Shown here piece by piece: positions 45,259-55,879 of a stretch of 64,000 bases of DNA (the first letter of the stretch is position 1; each line of letters begins with the position of its first letter). A program made the translations under genes and the position numbers. The notes below the pieces were generated by a model. It was given only the letters and a program-made list of their open reading frames with translations, made no database searches and was not told the origin of the DNA. Location: the NCBI GenBank assembly GCA_003402315.1, contig QFXI01000016.1:115526-179525 (forward strand), in the 5' to 3' direction. Source of the stretch: Candidatus Nitrotoga sp. LAW. GTDB lineage: Bacteria > Pseudomonadota > Gammaproteobacteria > Burkholderiales > Gallionellaceae.

Positions 45259-45903
45259 GTGGAACTGCTCACTTCTTTTGTAGATATTGTCCTGCATCTG
45301 GACGTTCATTTATTAGCAATCATGCAGGCATATGGCATATGGATTTATGCCATCCTATTCATGATTATTTTCTGCGAAACCGGGTTGGTAGTAATGCCTT
45401 TTCTACCGGGAGATTCACTGTTGTTCGTGGTCGGTGCGCTGTGCGGGGTTGGCGCGCTGGAAATAAAACTGGTTTTGCCGTTGCTGATGGCCGCATCGTT
45501 TTCAGGGGATAGTGCCAACTACTGGATCGGTCGGTTGGTAGGTATGCGCTTAGTTAAGCGTGCCAACTCGCGCTTTCTCAAACATGAGCATTTGGAAAAA
45601 ACGCATACGTTCTACAGGAAGCACGGAGGTAAGGCCATTTTGTTTGCTCGCTTTTTGCCCATTGTGCGAACCTTTGCGCCATTCGTAGCCGGTATTGGTT
45701 TGATGCGCTATCGTCTGTTCATGTTGTTCAGCGCGTTAGGGAGTATTGGATGGATTAGCCTTTTCACCCTGGGAGGCTATTTTTTAGGCAATATTCCAGT
45801 GGTGAAAGATAATCTAACCCTGATGGTAGCCATTGTCATCATCATTTCATTTTTACCAGCGCTGCGAGAGTTCATTCGGCATCGTCGTACGTATAGCGCA
45901 TAG
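45259..45903 (+). CDS. DedA-family membrane protein
   Basis: A 214-residue polytopic protein (about four to five hydrophobic segments) of the DedA/SNARE-associated family, proposed to flip phospholipids or undecaprenyl carriers and to support proton homeostasis. Family motifs are FCETGLVVMPFLPGDSLLFV, then DSANYWIGRLVGMRLVKRAN and the acid/basic helix pair FLARFLPIVRTFAPFVAGIG-like stretch (FARFLPIVRTFAPFVAGIG). It starts at GTG (45259), 3 bases after the secF stop, so it is probably co-transcribed with secDF. Confidence 0.88.
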   Translation: MELLTSFVDIVLHLDVHLLAIMQAYGIWIYAILFMIIFCETGLVVMPFLPGDSLLFVVGALCGVGALEIKLVLPLLMAASFSGDSANYWIGRLVGMRLVKRANSRFLKHEHLEKTHTFYRKHGGKAILFARFLPIVRTFAPFVAGIGLMRYRLFMLFSALGSIGWISLFTLGGYFLGNIPVVKDNLTLMVAIVIIISFLPALREFIRHRRTYSA

Positions 45904-45959
45904 ATTATAAATAAATGTTAGAAATTCTGCATGTGGTCGGATTAACGGTAAATTGAACT

Positions 45960-47870
45960 ATGGTTAATACTAAGTTTGAGGCACTCAAAGAGAAAGATCA
46001 CCTACCCTCTCCTAAAGGTATTGCCCTGAAAATAATTCAGCTTACCTTGAAAGAAAATGTAACAACTCAGGAGATAGCACGCGCGATAATGACTGACCCG
46101 GCATTATCAGGCCGGCTGATTAAAATGGCCAATGTGCTTATGTCCTACCAGACAAGACCTATTGCGTCTATAACGGACGCGGTCATGTCGTTAGGGTTGA
46201 GTATTGTACGTAATATGGTATTGGGTTTGTCGCTAGTGGAAGATAGCCGAGATGGGGCCTGCCGAAAATTTGATTATCAAAATTTCTGGTCGCATTCGTT
46301 GTTGACGGCAATTGCTGCAAAAAACTTTTTGGATGGCCGGAGGATGGGGGCAGCTGAAGAAATGTTTATTCTCGGCTTGCTGGCTCGAGTTGGTTCTTTA
46401 GGACTAGCGACAGCATATCCTAAAGAATATTCCCTCATTATTGAAAAAGTCGGAGCAGTAGATATTGACGCTGCATTGATTGATCTTGAACGGACTGAGT
46501 TTGGAATTGATCATAACCAATTGACTAAAGAAATGTTAGCGGACTGGGGGTTGCCACAAATATTCCAGATAGCGGCTTTGCACCACGAAAACCCAGCTCT
46601 ATCTGATCTTGCTGAAGGCAATCGGCTGTGGCACATTTTAAATATATTACATATCGCATATTATTTTTCTAAGGCGTGTTTATTGCACGGGCAGCAACGG
46701 CAAAAAATGGTGTCTAAATTGATTTTGATTGCCGCTAGACAGGGTTTGGAGGCGAATGTTTTTACTGAGTTAGCTGATAAAACGGTGCAGGAATGGCGCG
46801 AATTAAGCAAGTTGTTTGGTATTCGTTCGGTAGAGGTACCACTCTTCAACGAGATTTTGCAAGCTGCTCTATCTGATGAGCTGGAAGTACTTGATGACGA
46901 AGGGGCATCAAAGATCAGCCTAGAGGCTTGCTATGCATTGCGTATCCTACTGGTAGAGGATGATTGTGCAACGTCGCAGGTGTTGAAATTTTTGTTGACC
47001 AAGGCAGGACATACGGTTGCTACTGCAGGCGATGGGGTGGAAGCGTTAGGCATGCTCGATAAATTTATACCTCAACTTATTATTACAGACTGGCACATGC
47101 CTAATATGAATGGCATTGAATTTTGCAAGGCGCTTAGATGTAACGATTTATGGCGCAATATTCATGTGTTTGTAATGATGACGCAAGACAATTTGGATAG
47201 GATGGAAGAAATATTTGAGGCTGGAGCCTCCGATTATTTGACAAAACCGGTTAATTCGAAAGTGTTGGGTGCGAGACTGTGTGTCACTCAGCGTATGGTG
47301 CAGTTGCAAGATGAACTGAAGGTTGAACATCAGCAGTTACGCAACGTTGCCGCGCAGTTAGCGGCATCAAACCAGAGATTGCAGCAGATGGCGCTTACAG
47401 ATGTACTTACGGAGTTGCCTAATCGTCGCCATGCAAATGATTATCTGGAACAGCAGTGGGCGGTGGCAGAGCGCAGTGGCCGTCCGCTGTCGTGCATGAT
47501 AGTAGATGTAGATTTTTTCAAGAGGGTTAATGATACTTATGGCCATAAGGTGGGGGATGATGTGTTGAAACAGGTGGCGCAAATTTTACGCTCATCCGCG
47601 CGCAAACAGGATATGGTGTGCCGTTATGGTGGGGAAGAGTTTTTGGTGATTTGCCCGGATGCAGATGCAGAGCAAGCCTATCAGTATGCGGAAAGATTGC
47701 GTCAGAATGTAGCTGCGGGAAACATTTACCAGAACTTAATGGTTACTATTAGCATCGGGGTTGCTAGCAAAACCTCAACATTATCAAATGCTGAAATGTT
47801 ATTGCAACTTGCAGATAAATACTTGTATATAGCTAAAGAAAAGGGACGTAACTTTACTGTTGGGCGTTAA
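45960..47870 (+). CDS. Multi-domain signalling protein: HDOD, response receiver and GGDEF cyclase
   Basis: A 636-residue cytoplasmic protein. The HDOD domain occupies about residues 12-215 (LPSPKGIALKIIQLTLKENV and SLGLSIVRNMVLGLSL). A REC receiver domain follows at about 327-445, with phospho-acceptor Asp377 in IITDWHMPNMNG and Lys429 in DYLTKPVN. After a coiled coil (about 447-478) comes a GGDEF domain. Its active site GGEEF is at 557-561 with an intact inhibitory I-site RKQD (548-551). It should make cyclic-di-GMP under phosphorelay control. The HDOD-REC-GGDEF order is uncommon. No sensor kinase is adjacent. Near the flagellar genes a role in motility control is possible, but not shown. 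Confidence 0.9.
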   Translation: MVNTKFEALKEKDHLPSPKGIALKIIQLTLKENVTTQEIARAIMTDPALSGRLIKMANVLMSYQTRPIASITDAVMSLGLSIVRNMVLGLSLVEDSRDGACRKFDYQNFWSHSLLTAIAAKNFLDGRRMGAAEEMFILGLLARVGSLGLATAYPKEYSLIIEKVGAVDIDAALIDLERTEFGIDHNQLTKEMLADWGLPQIFQIAALHHENPALSDLAEGNRLWHILNILHIAYYFSKACLLHGQQRQKMVSKLILIAARQGLEANVFTELADKTVQEWRELSKLFGIRSVEVPLFNEILQAALSDELEVLDDEGASKISLEACYALRILLVEDDCATSQVLKFLLTKAGHTVATAGDGVEALGMLDKFIPQLIITDWHMPNMNGIEFCKALRCNDLWRNIHVFVMMTQDNLDRMEEIFEAGASDYLTKPVNSKVLGARLCVTQRMVQLQDELKVEHQQLRNVAAQLAASNQRLQQMALTDVLTELPNRRHANDYLEQQWAVAERSGRPLSCMIVDVDFFKRVNDTYGHKVGDDVLKQVAQILRSSARKQDMVCRYGGEEFLVICPDADAEQAYQYAERLRQNVAAGNIYQNLMVTISIGVASKTSTLSNAEMLLQLADKYLYIAKEKGRNFTVGR

Positions 47871-47970
47871 TTTCTTCCTGCATCCTGTTAAAAATCGCAT
47901 AGCACAACCAACAAATACTATTTTTTAAAAAGCGATTGACCACCAACAACTAACGGCGATGTCGCCAAAA

Positions 47971-50220
47971 TTAAACAACAACTTCTTCTGCAAGTTCCAA
48001 TTGCACTTTCTCATCCTTATTAACCGTGACGATTACTTTGCCACCGTTCGATAGTTTGCCGAAAAGTAACTCATCTGCCAACGCGCTTCGTATGGTGTCT
48101 TGAATCAAACGTGCCATCGGGCGGGCGCCCATTAGTGGGTCGAAGCCAGTCTTGGCGAGGTAATCTTTGAGCGCATCGGTGAAGATGACTTCCACTTTTT
48201 TCTCATGTAACTGCTCTTCAAGCTGCATTAGGAATTTGTCTACTACGCGCAGAATGACTTCTTTATCTAATGCAGCGAAGGAAATGGTAGCATCCAATCG
48301 ATTGCGGAATTCTGGGGTGAATAGTCGCTTGATTTCGGCTGTCTCATCACCGCTCACTCCGCTCTTGGTGAAGCCTATCTGTGCTTTGTTTAATGCATCG
48401 GCACCTGCATTGGTGGTCATAATAATAACCACATTACGGAAATCCGCTTTGCGCCCATTGTTGTCAGTGAGTGTACCGTGATCCATCACTTGTAACAGGA
48501 TATTAAAAATGTCCGGGTGTGCTTTCTCGATTTCGTCTAGTAGTAATACGCAATGAGGCTGTTTGTTGATTGCTTCAGTGAGTAGACCACCTTGGTCGAA
48601 ACCGACATAGCCAGGTGGTGCCCCAATAAGGCGCGATACCGCATGACGTTCCATATACTCAGACATGTCAAAGCGGTTTAGCGGCATGCCCATTGCAAAG
48701 GCAAGTTGACGCGCTACTTCAGTTTTGCCCACACCGGTAGGACCAGAGAACAAGAAACTGCCGATTGGTTTTTGCGGATTGCCCAATCCACTCCGGGACA
48801 TCTTTATGGCGCGTGCCAGTACGTCAATAGCGGCATTCTGGCCGAACACTACGGTTTTAAGGTCGCGATCCAGTGTTTTCAATAAATTGCGATCATCAGA
48901 AGAAACAGTGCGTGAGGGTACGCGCGCAATCTTGGCGATAATGTCTTCGATTTCATGCTTACCGATAAGTTTTTTTTGCTTTGATTTTGGCAGTATGCGT
49001 TGTGCCGCACCCGCTTCATCAATTACGTCAATTGCTTTGTCAGGAAGGTGTCTGTCATTGATAAAACGTGATGATAGTTCGACAGCACTGGTTAGTGCAG
49101 CGGCGCTGTATTTGATGCCGTGATGAGTTTCGAAGCGAGACTTCAACCCTTTTAGGATTTCAATGGTCTGCTCAACCGAAGGTTCCAGCACATCTACTTT
49201 TTGGAAACGGCGTGATAGCGCATGATCTTTCTCAAAAATACCGCGATATTCTTGATAAGTAGTCGCACCGATGCATTTAAGTGTGCCACTTGAAAGCGCA
49301 GGCTTGAGTAAGTTGGACGCATCCATGGTGCCGCCTGAGGCTGCACCTGCACCTATTAGAGTGTGTATTTCGTCAATGAACAGAATGGCGTTGGGTTCAT
49401 CGGCTAATTCTTTAAGTACGGCCTTTAGGCGTTGCTCAAAATCGCCGCGATATTTAGTGCCAGCTAGCAGTGCGCCCATGTCTAATGCATAGATCTGAGC
49501 ATTTTTGAGAATTTCTGGTACATTATTTTCCTTAATTCGGCGCGCTAACCCCTCAGCGATAGCGGTTTTACCTACACCAGCTTCACCGACCAACAATGGA
49601 TTGTTCTTGCGACGGCGGCACAAGGTTTGAATAACTCGTGTCAACTCAGTTTCGCGTCCAATTAGTGGATCGATTTTGCCAGCTAAAGCTTGTGCATTGA
49701 GATCAAGCGTGTAGTCGCACAAGGCGCTTTTTTGGCTTGGTTCTTGTTCTGTTTCGGCATCTGCTGATTTTTGAGTACTTGATTGAGCTGCTTTATCAAT
49801 CCCGTGTGCAATATAGTTTGCTACATCTAGCCGGGTAATGGCACGCTGATTTAGGAAAAATACGGCGTGGGAATCTTTTTCACTAAACAGGGCAACCAGT
49901 ATATTGGCGCCGGAAACTTCCTTCTTGCTAGATGATTGCACATGTAAGATAGCACGCTGAATGACGCGCTGGAAGCCAACAGTGGGTTGCGTGTCTACTT
50001 CGCTATTACCAGGTGCGACTGGCGTATGCGTATTAATAAAGTCGGTTAGTACTGCGCGCAATTCTTCAACGTCTGCCCCGCAGGCGCGCAACACATGTGC
50101 GGCAGAGGAGTTATCCAGCATCGCCAGCAGCAGGTGTTCCACTGTAATAAATTGGAAGCGTTTCTGGCGTGCTTCAACAAATGCTAAGTGCAGGCTGATT
50201 TCAAGTTCTTGCGCGATCAT
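47971..50220 (-). CDS. clpA: ATP-dependent Clp protease ATP-binding subunit ClpA
   Basis: A 749-residue AAA+ unfoldase that feeds substrates to ClpP. The N-domain (about residues 1-145) is followed by two ATPase modules. These have Walker A motifs [20 protein letters not shown] and [20 protein letters not shown], and Walker B motifs [14 protein letters not shown] and [14 protein letters not shown]. The ClpP-binding IGF loop appears in [11 protein letters not shown] near residue 600. clpS lies 3 bases upstream, an arrangement conserved across proteobacteria. clpP is not in the window. Confidence 0.95.
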   Translation of the reverse strand: MIAQELEISLHLAFVEARQKRFQFITVEHLLLAMLDNSSAAHVLRACGADVEELRAVLTDFINTHTPVAPGNSEVDTQPTVGFQRVIQRAILHVQSSSKKEVSGANILVALFSEKDSHAVFFLNQRAITRLDVANYIAHGIDKAAQSSTQKSADAETEQEPSQKSALCDYTLDLNAQALAGKIDPLIGRETELTRVIQTLCRRRKNNPLLVGEAGVGKTAIAEGLARRIKENNVPEILKNAQIYALDMGALLAGTKYRGDFEQRLKAVLKELADEPNAILFIDEIHTLIGAGAASGGTMDASNLLKPALSSGTLKCIGATTYQEYRGIFEKDHALSRRFQKVDVLEPSVEQTIEILKGLKSRFETHHGIKYSAAALTSAVELSSRFINDRHLPDKAIDVIDEAGAAQRILPKSKQKKLIGKHEIEDIIAKIARVPSRTVSSDDRNLLKTLDRDLKTVVFGQNAAIDVLARAIKMSRSGLGNPQKPIGSFLFSGPTGVGKTEVARQLAFAMGMPLNRFDMSEYMERHAVSRLIGAPPGYVGFDQGGLLTEAINKQPHCVLLLDEIEKAHPDIFNILLQVMDHGTLTDNNGRKADFRNVVIIMTTNAGADALNKAQIGFTKSGVSGDETAEIKRLFTPEFRNRLDATISFAALDKEVILRVVDKFLMQLEEQLHEKKVEVIFTDALKDYLAKTGFDPLMGARPMARLIQDTIRSALADELLFGKLSNGGKVIVTVNKDEKVQLELAEEVVV

Positions 50221-50223
50221 AAG

Positions 50224-50532
50224 TTATGTTTCCTCTAGTCCACATCGTAGCGGATGTCCGTGCTGTTTGGCAAATGCCGACACCTGCTCTATCTTCGTTT
50301 CTGCAATATCTTTAGTATAGACCCCGCATATTGCCAACCCTTCATGGTGAATTTTGAGCATTAAATGGGTCGCGCGTTCGTGGCTCATTGAAAAAAAAGT
50401 TTGTAACACTTTAATTACAAAATCCATCGTTGTGAATTCGTCATTAAATAGCAACACTTTGTACAGTTTAGGTGGTTTGATTTTGCTCCGCTCTGCTTGC
50501 AGTAAGGATGCATCCTCATATTTAGTTACCAT
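50224..50532 (-). CDS. clpS: ATP-dependent Clp protease adaptor protein ClpS
   Basis: A 102-residue adaptor that binds N-degron residues and delivers them to ClpAP. Its signature is YKVLLFNDEFTTMDFVIKVL, with the ligand-binding groove residues, then the HHEGLAICGVYTKDIAETKI segment. I start at MVTKYEDASLLQ (50532) because this aligns with typical ClpS N-termini. ATGs at 50544 and further upstream are also open, and there is no strong ribosome binding site to decide. It is followed by clpA after 3 bases. Confidence 0.9.
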   Translation of the reverse strand: MVTKYEDASLLQAERSKIKPPKLYKVLLFNDEFTTMDFVIKVLQTFFSMSHERATHLMLKIHHEGLAICGVYTKDIAETKIEQVSAFAKQHGHPLRCGLEET

Positions 50533-50659
50533 AGTTATTATCATTACAAATGTGCATTTTGGTATGTTCGATGATTCATGAGATTTTTTCAAGTACTTTT
50601 GAAAATAAAGCGTATAAGCCTTGACTAAATCGCGTAAACAGGAGTAAAAAGTGCCTGGG

Positions 50660-50747
50660 TGTTTGAATGCAAGTTACCTGCAGTACTGGTTTTGCCATGT
50701 ACGCTCTTGGAATTCAAACAGTTTAACGGGAATCCACCCGGTTTTTT
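50660..50747 (+). promoter_or_regulatory. Structured leader in front of the cold-shock gene
   Basis: The space upstream of the csp gene (50593-50764) has features of a long cold-shock leader. TGTTTGAAT (50660-50668) and ATTCAAACA (50712-50720) pair perfectly (9 bp, 43 apart). Next a terminator-like hairpin, CGGG-AATCCA-CCCG (50727-50740), is followed by GTTTTTT and ends just before the ribosome binding site AAGGAAG. A TTGACT at about 50622 could be a -35. This could act as a temperature-sensitive switch or an attenuator, or be a separate small RNA. These ideas are inference. Confidence 0.5.
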
Positions 50748-50764
50748 AGTTAAGGAAGTGAAGC

Positions 50765-50968
50765 ATGGCAAACGGTACAGTTAAATGGTTCAATGATGCA
50801 AAAGGTTATGGTTTTATTACACCGGATGATGGTAGCGAAGATTTGTTTGCTCATTTTTCCGCAATTACCATGAGTGGCTTTAAATCTCTTAAAGAGGGTC
50901 AAAAAGTTACTTTTGATATCGTTCAAGGTCCTAAAGGCAAACAAGCCGCCAATATTCAGGCTCCTTAA
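50765..50968 (+). CDS. Cold-shock protein (CspA family)
   Basis: A 67-residue single OB-fold protein that binds single-stranded RNA and DNA and melts RNA structure. It has RNP1 [12 protein letters not shown] and RNP2 [13 protein letters not shown], and begins [20 protein letters not shown]. Ribosome binding site AAGGAAG precedes the ATG. It has a long leader upstream and a strong terminator downstream, typical of independent csp transcripts. It is divergent from clpS and convergent with the helicase gene. Which csp paralog it is cannot be told. Confidence 0.93.
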   Translation: MANGTVKWFNDAKGYGFITPDDGSEDLFAHFSAITMSGFKSLKEGQKVTFDIVQGPKGKQAANIQAP

Positions 50969-50984
50969 GATAGGTTTTTGGTAT

Positions 50985-51012
50985 AAAAAAGCCCGCTTCA
51001 GCGGGCTTTTTT
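50985..51012. terminator. Strong bidirectional intrinsic terminator
   Basis: AAAAAAGCCCGC-TTCA-GCGGGCTTTTTT. A 12-base perfect stem with a four-base loop; the A/T runs on both arms give a T tract on either strand. It follows csp by 16 bases and precedes the end of the convergent helicase gene by about 90 bases, so it can end both transcripts. Confidence 0.92.
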
Positions 51013-51103
51013 ATTAATTGAAAATCGTCGAATTAACGTTATTGATCTGAAATTCAAAATTTCAATAAAAATTTATTTATTGCGGAATAAATCTTTTCCC
51101 CAT

Positions 51104-54100
51104 TTATATCGCACTTGATGCTTGCAATGGCTCGAATAGCATTGTAAGTTCTTCTGTGGAAAAGGAAGAGACAGTTTCTCCGTTATCATCCAGAATGCCT
51201 TGCGCTAAGTTACGTTTTTTCTCCTGCATGGCAACAATTTTTTCTTCTACGGTGCTTTCAGTGATTAGCTTGTAGACGAAAACTGGGTTTTCCTGGCCTA
51301 TGCGATGAGCGCGGTCGGTAGCCTGATTTTCTACCGCAGGGTTCCACCACGGATCATAATGAATGACGGTATCGGCGGTGGTAAGGTTCAGGCCTACACC
51401 GCCCGCTTTGAGACTAATCAGGAAGATAGGTATTTCTCCGCTCTGAAAACGTTGTACTGGTGTAGCGCGATCGCGAGTGTCTCCGGTCAGTTTGACATAG
51501 GGCAAGTTAAATTTGGCAAGTTCCAATTCAATCAATGTCAACATAGAGGTGAACTGGGAGAACAACAGGATGCTCCGTCCTTCTTCCACCATGTCCGGCA
51601 GCAAAGACATAAGGAGCTCCAGTTTTGCTGAATGTGTTACCTGTTTCGCAGCAGGCAATTTAAGCAGACGTGGATCACAACAGATTTGACGCAATTTAAG
51701 CAGTGCGTCGAGAATAATAATATGACTGCGATTCATGCCCTTCTTGTCGATTTCCAGGCGTATCTTTTCATGCATAGCCACCCGGATAGTTTCGTATAAG
51801 TCGCGCTGAGCGCCAGATAGTTCGCAGGAGCGAATAATTTCTGTTTTGGGCGGTAATTCTTTGGCTACCTGTGCTTTAGTGCGACGTAGCAAAAATGGGG
51901 CAATGCGGCGTGAAAGTACCGCACGCCGGGTGTTGTCACCTTGCTTCTCGATGGGCGTGCGGAATAGCTTACGAAAATTTTTGTCATCACCCAATAATCC
52001 TGGCAGTAAAAAATGAAATAAGGACCATAATTCACCAAGGTGATTTTCCAGCGGCGTGCCAGTGAGCGCTAGCCTGTGGCGCGCTTTGATTTGATGCACA
52101 ATTTGAGTGGCTTGCGACTTTGGATTTTTGATGATATGACCTTCATCAAGTATTAATAAATGAAATTCTTGTCCGGTCAGCACCTCTTTGTCGCGTGGCA
52201 GCAAGGGGTAGGTGGTGAGCACCAAGTCATAAGCTCCAATAGATTCGAAATGTTGCTTACGCAATTGGCCCTGCAATACCAATACGCGTAAGTCCGGCGC
52301 AAAACGCTCTGTCTCCCGCAGCCAATTGAACATAAGACTGGTGGGTGCGACTACCAAGCTGGGATGGTTCATTCGTCCGGATTCTTTTTCTACTAGAAGA
52401 TGAGCTAAGGCCTGCACAGTTTTACCTAACCCCATATCGTCAGCCAGAATGCCAGCCAGTTCATATTCGCGTAGAAATTGCAGCCAGTTAAGCCCTTCTT
52501 GTTGATAGCCCCGCAAATCGGTTTTCAGGCCAGCAGGCGGCGCAACTGGTTGAATCCCATTGAAATCGTGCAGCTTGCGTCCTAATTCACGTAAACGTTC
52601 GCCGCCCAACCAGCGCAAACCCGCAACCTTTTCCAATTCTGCCAAGCGTCCTGCCTGAACCGCAGACAACTCGATTTTCTGCAAATTATGTACGGTATCT
52701 TTATCGAAAAGCTCTACCAGTACTGACAGAATGTTTTGTATGCGGGGAATCGGTAACGTCACCAAGCGGCCATCGGCAAGGCGTGCTATGAGCGGTATGT
52801 TTTCAGCGCTAAGCTGCGCCAGAGCCTGCATACTCATTTGTTGTGGAAACTGGCGAATTAAATCTAGCAGGACGGGTAGCAAGTTGACTGGTAGTCCGTC
52901 TATCTGGATACCCAGCTCTATGCCGAACCAGTTGTTGTTATCATCGTCCTCATTGACGGTGGCTGTCCAGTCTTCAATCTCGGCGAAACGAAAATTGAAG
53001 CTTGGTTCCATTTCGATCTGCCAGCCAGACGCTCGCAGCTCGGAAAGGTTGGTAAGGCAGAAGTTAATCCACTCTTTGTCATCTCCACCCAAAATAAAAG
53101 AGCCATTATGTTTGCTATGTAATTCGGAAAAAATTGATAAATCAACAAAGAAAAATCCCAAGTCAGTAAATTCGTGGGAATAACTTGCTTCGGCGGTAAT
53201 ATCGCGGTCGATGCGCAACAGTTCATCACCGCTACGCTGTGCTATCGATTTTTCGGTTGATGTAGCGTCAACTCGTACGCCGCCATAGTCAAATTCAAGA
53301 CGCACCAAATCGAGGGTTTTCGGCTCATCCTGATGGTCCACTTTAAAGTGGAAAGAGTCCAAATAAGGCGGCGGATTTAATGCTACTGTGTAAAAACGTA
53401 AACATGGAACAGGGTGTCGATCGCTTACCTTTCTTTCTCGCAGTACCTCTGGTAGTTGAATTTTTATACCGGGTAGTTTTTGTGTTAATTCATTACTGAT
53501 ACGGCCAGCTAGTGTTGATGGAATCGCCGGTGCGCTAACCAGAGCGTAAGCAATTTCGTCGGGCAGGCCGATATCCAATTTGCCGCAGACCGATGTGACT
53601 TCATTGACATACCAAGGGGGAGAAAATGGTAGCACCTGCGATGGTGGTGCTGTTTCAACATATAGCCGCTGGTTTCCCTGTGTGTCCATGCTCCAAACAG
53701 GTTGCGTGACGTATGTTTCACCAAAGGACAAAGGTTGGGAATCAGGTGTTTCCCAGAAGCACCTGCCAGTGGTGATCATTTCTATCATCCACCGAGTACC
53801 TTGTGCACCAGCTAAATTGCCTCCAGTCGAACGTATCAAATTTAATGCAGCTGTGATTTCCTTGTCCCGCCCGGTAAAATAGCGTGGCGTCACACCGATA
53901 AAGATATTGGCTATGGAATTATGAAACGTTTTTTTGCCAAACCCCCCGGCCTTGAGCAATCTGGCAGTGAAAAATGCCACTGCCACTCCCACTGGCTTGC
54001 TATCGTTCAATTTTAAAACATACAGTAAACGTTGTGACACGTTCGCGGGCAAGGTATCGCGGTCTAGTGTTGGTATAGCTACACGCGCCATTTCGTTCAG

Positions 54101-54466
54101 CCAGATAGAAATTTCATCTGGTAAATCCGTCACATTTGGTGATACTTTATCTGCTGGCGCTTGAATTTCACGAGGAGATTCTGCTTGGGCCTTGATTAGT
54201 GTTGCGGCAACATGCTTGCAGTTGTAGCCCACTGGGCAACTGCATTCTCCGTTGACCAATACATGACCTCCCGGCTTGGCTTGCAGAAGGATATTGACGT
54301 GATACCGATTTTTATTTGAGCCTGCGACAAGTGCGGTAACCAAGGCACCATTTGGGCTGGTACTTAGCGCCGTGACTTTGTTCTCACGATAATATTGACG
54401 TCCCCGCGTCAGATATGCGATCGAAAAATAGGAGGCTATGTCAACGGATGAAACAAGAGAGTGCAC
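51104..54466 (-). CDS. SNF2-family helicase with N-terminal SWIM zinc finger
   Basis: A 1120-residue protein. The N-terminus has a SWIM finger (NGECSCPVGYNCKHVAATLI, CxCxnCxH) near residues 73-92. A long uncharacterised central region follows. The SNF2 ATPase core starts near residue 650: AGILADDMGLGKTVQALAHL (motif I), DLVLTTYPLL, LDEGHIIKNP (a DEGH box), TGTPLENHLGELWSLFHFLL (III), then helicase C with LISLKAGGVGLNLTTADTVI and DRAHRIGQENPVFVYKLI (VI). It is likely a DNA-translocase. No partner gene is apparent, and it is not part of a defence island here. Confidence 0.92.
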   Translation of the reverse strand: MHSLVSSVDIASYFSIAYLTRGRQYYRENKVTALSTSPNGALVTALVAGSNKNRYHVNILLQAKPGGHVLVNGECSCPVGYNCKHVAATLIKAQAESPREIQAPADKVSPNVTDLPDEISIWLNEMARVAIPTLDRDTLPANVSQRLLYVLKLNDSKPVGVAVAFFTARLLKAGGFGKKTFHNSIANIFIGVTPRYFTGRDKEITAALNLIRSTGGNLAGAQGTRWMIEMITTGRCFWETPDSQPLSFGETYVTQPVWSMDTQGNQRLYVETAPPSQVLPFSPPWYVNEVTSVCGKLDIGLPDEIAYALVSAPAIPSTLAGRISNELTQKLPGIKIQLPEVLRERKVSDRHPVPCLRFYTVALNPPPYLDSFHFKVDHQDEPKTLDLVRLEFDYGGVRVDATSTEKSIAQRSGDELLRIDRDITAEASYSHEFTDLGFFFVDLSIFSELHSKHNGSFILGGDDKEWINFCLTNLSELRASGWQIEMEPSFNFRFAEIEDWTATVNEDDDNNNWFGIELGIQIDGLPVNLLPVLLDLIRQFPQQMSMQALAQLSAENIPLIARLADGRLVTLPIPRIQNILSVLVELFDKDTVHNLQKIELSAVQAGRLAELEKVAGLRWLGGERLRELGRKLHDFNGIQPVAPPAGLKTDLRGYQQEGLNWLQFLREYELAGILADDMGLGKTVQALAHLLVEKESGRMNHPSLVVAPTSLMFNWLRETERFAPDLRVLVLQGQLRKQHFESIGAYDLVLTTYPLLPRDKEVLTGQEFHLLILDEGHIIKNPKSQATQIVHQIKARHRLALTGTPLENHLGELWSLFHFLLPGLLGDDKNFRKLFRTPIEKQGDNTRRAVLSRRIAPFLLRRTKAQVAKELPPKTEIIRSCELSGAQRDLYETIRVAMHEKIRLEIDKKGMNRSHIIILDALLKLRQICCDPRLLKLPAAKQVTHSAKLELLMSLLPDMVEEGRSILLFSQFTSMLTLIELELAKFNLPYVKLTGDTRDRATPVQRFQSGEIPIFLISLKAGGVGLNLTTADTVIHYDPWWNPAVENQATDRAHRIGQENPVFVYKLITESTVEEKIVAMQEKKRNLAQGILDDNGETVSSFSTEELTMLFEPLQASSAI

Positions 54467-54566
54467 TGTATTCTAGAGCCTTAAAGTTAAAAACACCGTT
54501 TTCAGCTGATTGTGGGTGAATGTTAAGATAAAATCTCGATCTTACCCAACCAACTTACTCCGTCAT

Positions 54567-55814
54567 TTACATGTTTTTAACTATTGCTTCGCCGAATGCA
54601 GAGCACGATATTTGTTGGGCCCCTTGTGTTAGCCGTGCGAAATCATAGGTGACGGTCTTGGCGGTGATCGCTCCGTTCATACCCTTGATAATTAGATCGG
54701 CGGCTTCCGTCCAGCCGATATGGCGTAGCATCATTTCTGCTGAGAGAATCAATGAACCTGGATTGACGTAATCTTTGCCAGCATATTTCGGTGCGGTGCC
54801 ATGGGTGGCTTCGAACATGGCAATGCTATCAGACAGATTGGCGCCCGGTGCGATACCAATACCGCCGACTTCTGCCGCCAGTGCATCAGATATATAGTCG
54901 CCATTGAGATTCAAGGTAGCGATAACGTCATATTCTGCAGGACGCAATAAAATTTGCTGTAGAAATGCGTCGGCAATTACGTCTTTAATGATGATGCTTC
55001 CATATTTTTCGGGCAGCTTTAGCCACGGCCCGCCGTCGATTTCTATCCCGCCAAATTCTCGTTTGGCGAGTTCGTAGCCCCATTTTTTGAAGCCGCCTTC
55101 GGTGAATTTCATTATGTTACCCTTGTGTACCAAGGTAACGGACTTGCGCTTATTATCTATGGCATATTGAATAGCACGACGAATTAAGCGTTCACTACCT
55201 TCAATGGACACTGGTTTGATGCCAATAGCAGAGGTTTCTGGGAAACGAATTTTCGTTACGCCCATTTCATTTTGTAAAAATTTGATTAATTTTTTAGATT
55301 CTGGCGAGCCAGCTTCCCATTCGATACCCGCATAAATATCTTCAGTGTTTTCACGGAAGATCACCATGTCCACTTTTCCTGGTTCTGTTACTGGTGTAGG
55401 AACGCCCTCGAACCAGCGTACGGGACGTAAACATACATATAGGTCAAGAATTTGGCGCAATGCTACATTGAGTGAACGCATTCCGCCGGAAGTAGGAGTG
55501 GTAAGCGGACCTTTAATGGACACAACATGGTTGCGCACTGCTTCTACTGTTTCAGAAGGTAACCACGTATCGTTGCCATAAGTATTTACGGCTTTCTCGC
55601 CAGCATATACCTCCATCCATACAATTTGGCGTTTACCGTTGTAAGCCTTGGTGACCGCTTCATCCACCACGCGCCGCATAACAGGGGTGATATCCACGCC
55701 CGTGCCATCGCCTTCAATAAATGGAATAATGGGCTGATCTGGCACGTTAAGAGTGTAGTCTTTGTTAACGGTAATTTTTTGGCCTTGAGACGGTACTTTG
55801 ATGTGTTGGGTCAT
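54567..55814 (-). CDS. icd: Isocitrate dehydrogenase (NADP)
   Basis: A 415-residue TCA-cycle enzyme converting isocitrate to 2-oxoglutarate with NADP. Family features include [20 protein letters not shown], the substrate loop [20 protein letters not shown] with Ser, [20 protein letters not shown] and [24 protein letters not shown] preference is by family resemblance to E. coli Icd (416 residues) and was not tested residue by residue. It is divergent from the pseudouridine synthase gene with 65 bases between starts. Confidence 0.95.
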   Translation of the reverse strand: MTQHIKVPSQGQKITVNKDYTLNVPDQPIIPFIEGDGTGVDITPVMRRVVDEAVTKAYNGKRQIVWMEVYAGEKAVNTYGNDTWLPSETVEAVRNHVVSIKGPLTTPTSGGMRSLNVALRQILDLYVCLRPVRWFEGVPTPVTEPGKVDMVIFRENTEDIYAGIEWEAGSPESKKLIKFLQNEMGVTKIRFPETSAIGIKPVSIEGSERLIRRAIQYAIDNKRKSVTLVHKGNIMKFTEGGFKKWGYELAKREFGGIEIDGGPWLKLPEKYGSIIIKDVIADAFLQQILLRPAEYDVIATLNLNGDYISDALAAEVGGIGIAPGANLSDSIAMFEATHGTAPKYAGKDYVNPGSLILSAEMMLRHIGWTEAADLIIKGMNGAITAKTVTYDFARLTQGAQQISCSAFGEAIVKNM

Positions 55815-55879
55815 GTATTTTCGCTCCCCGATGAAAAGCTTGGGGTAATATGGATTATTTAAGTGAGTGAAAAAATCGG

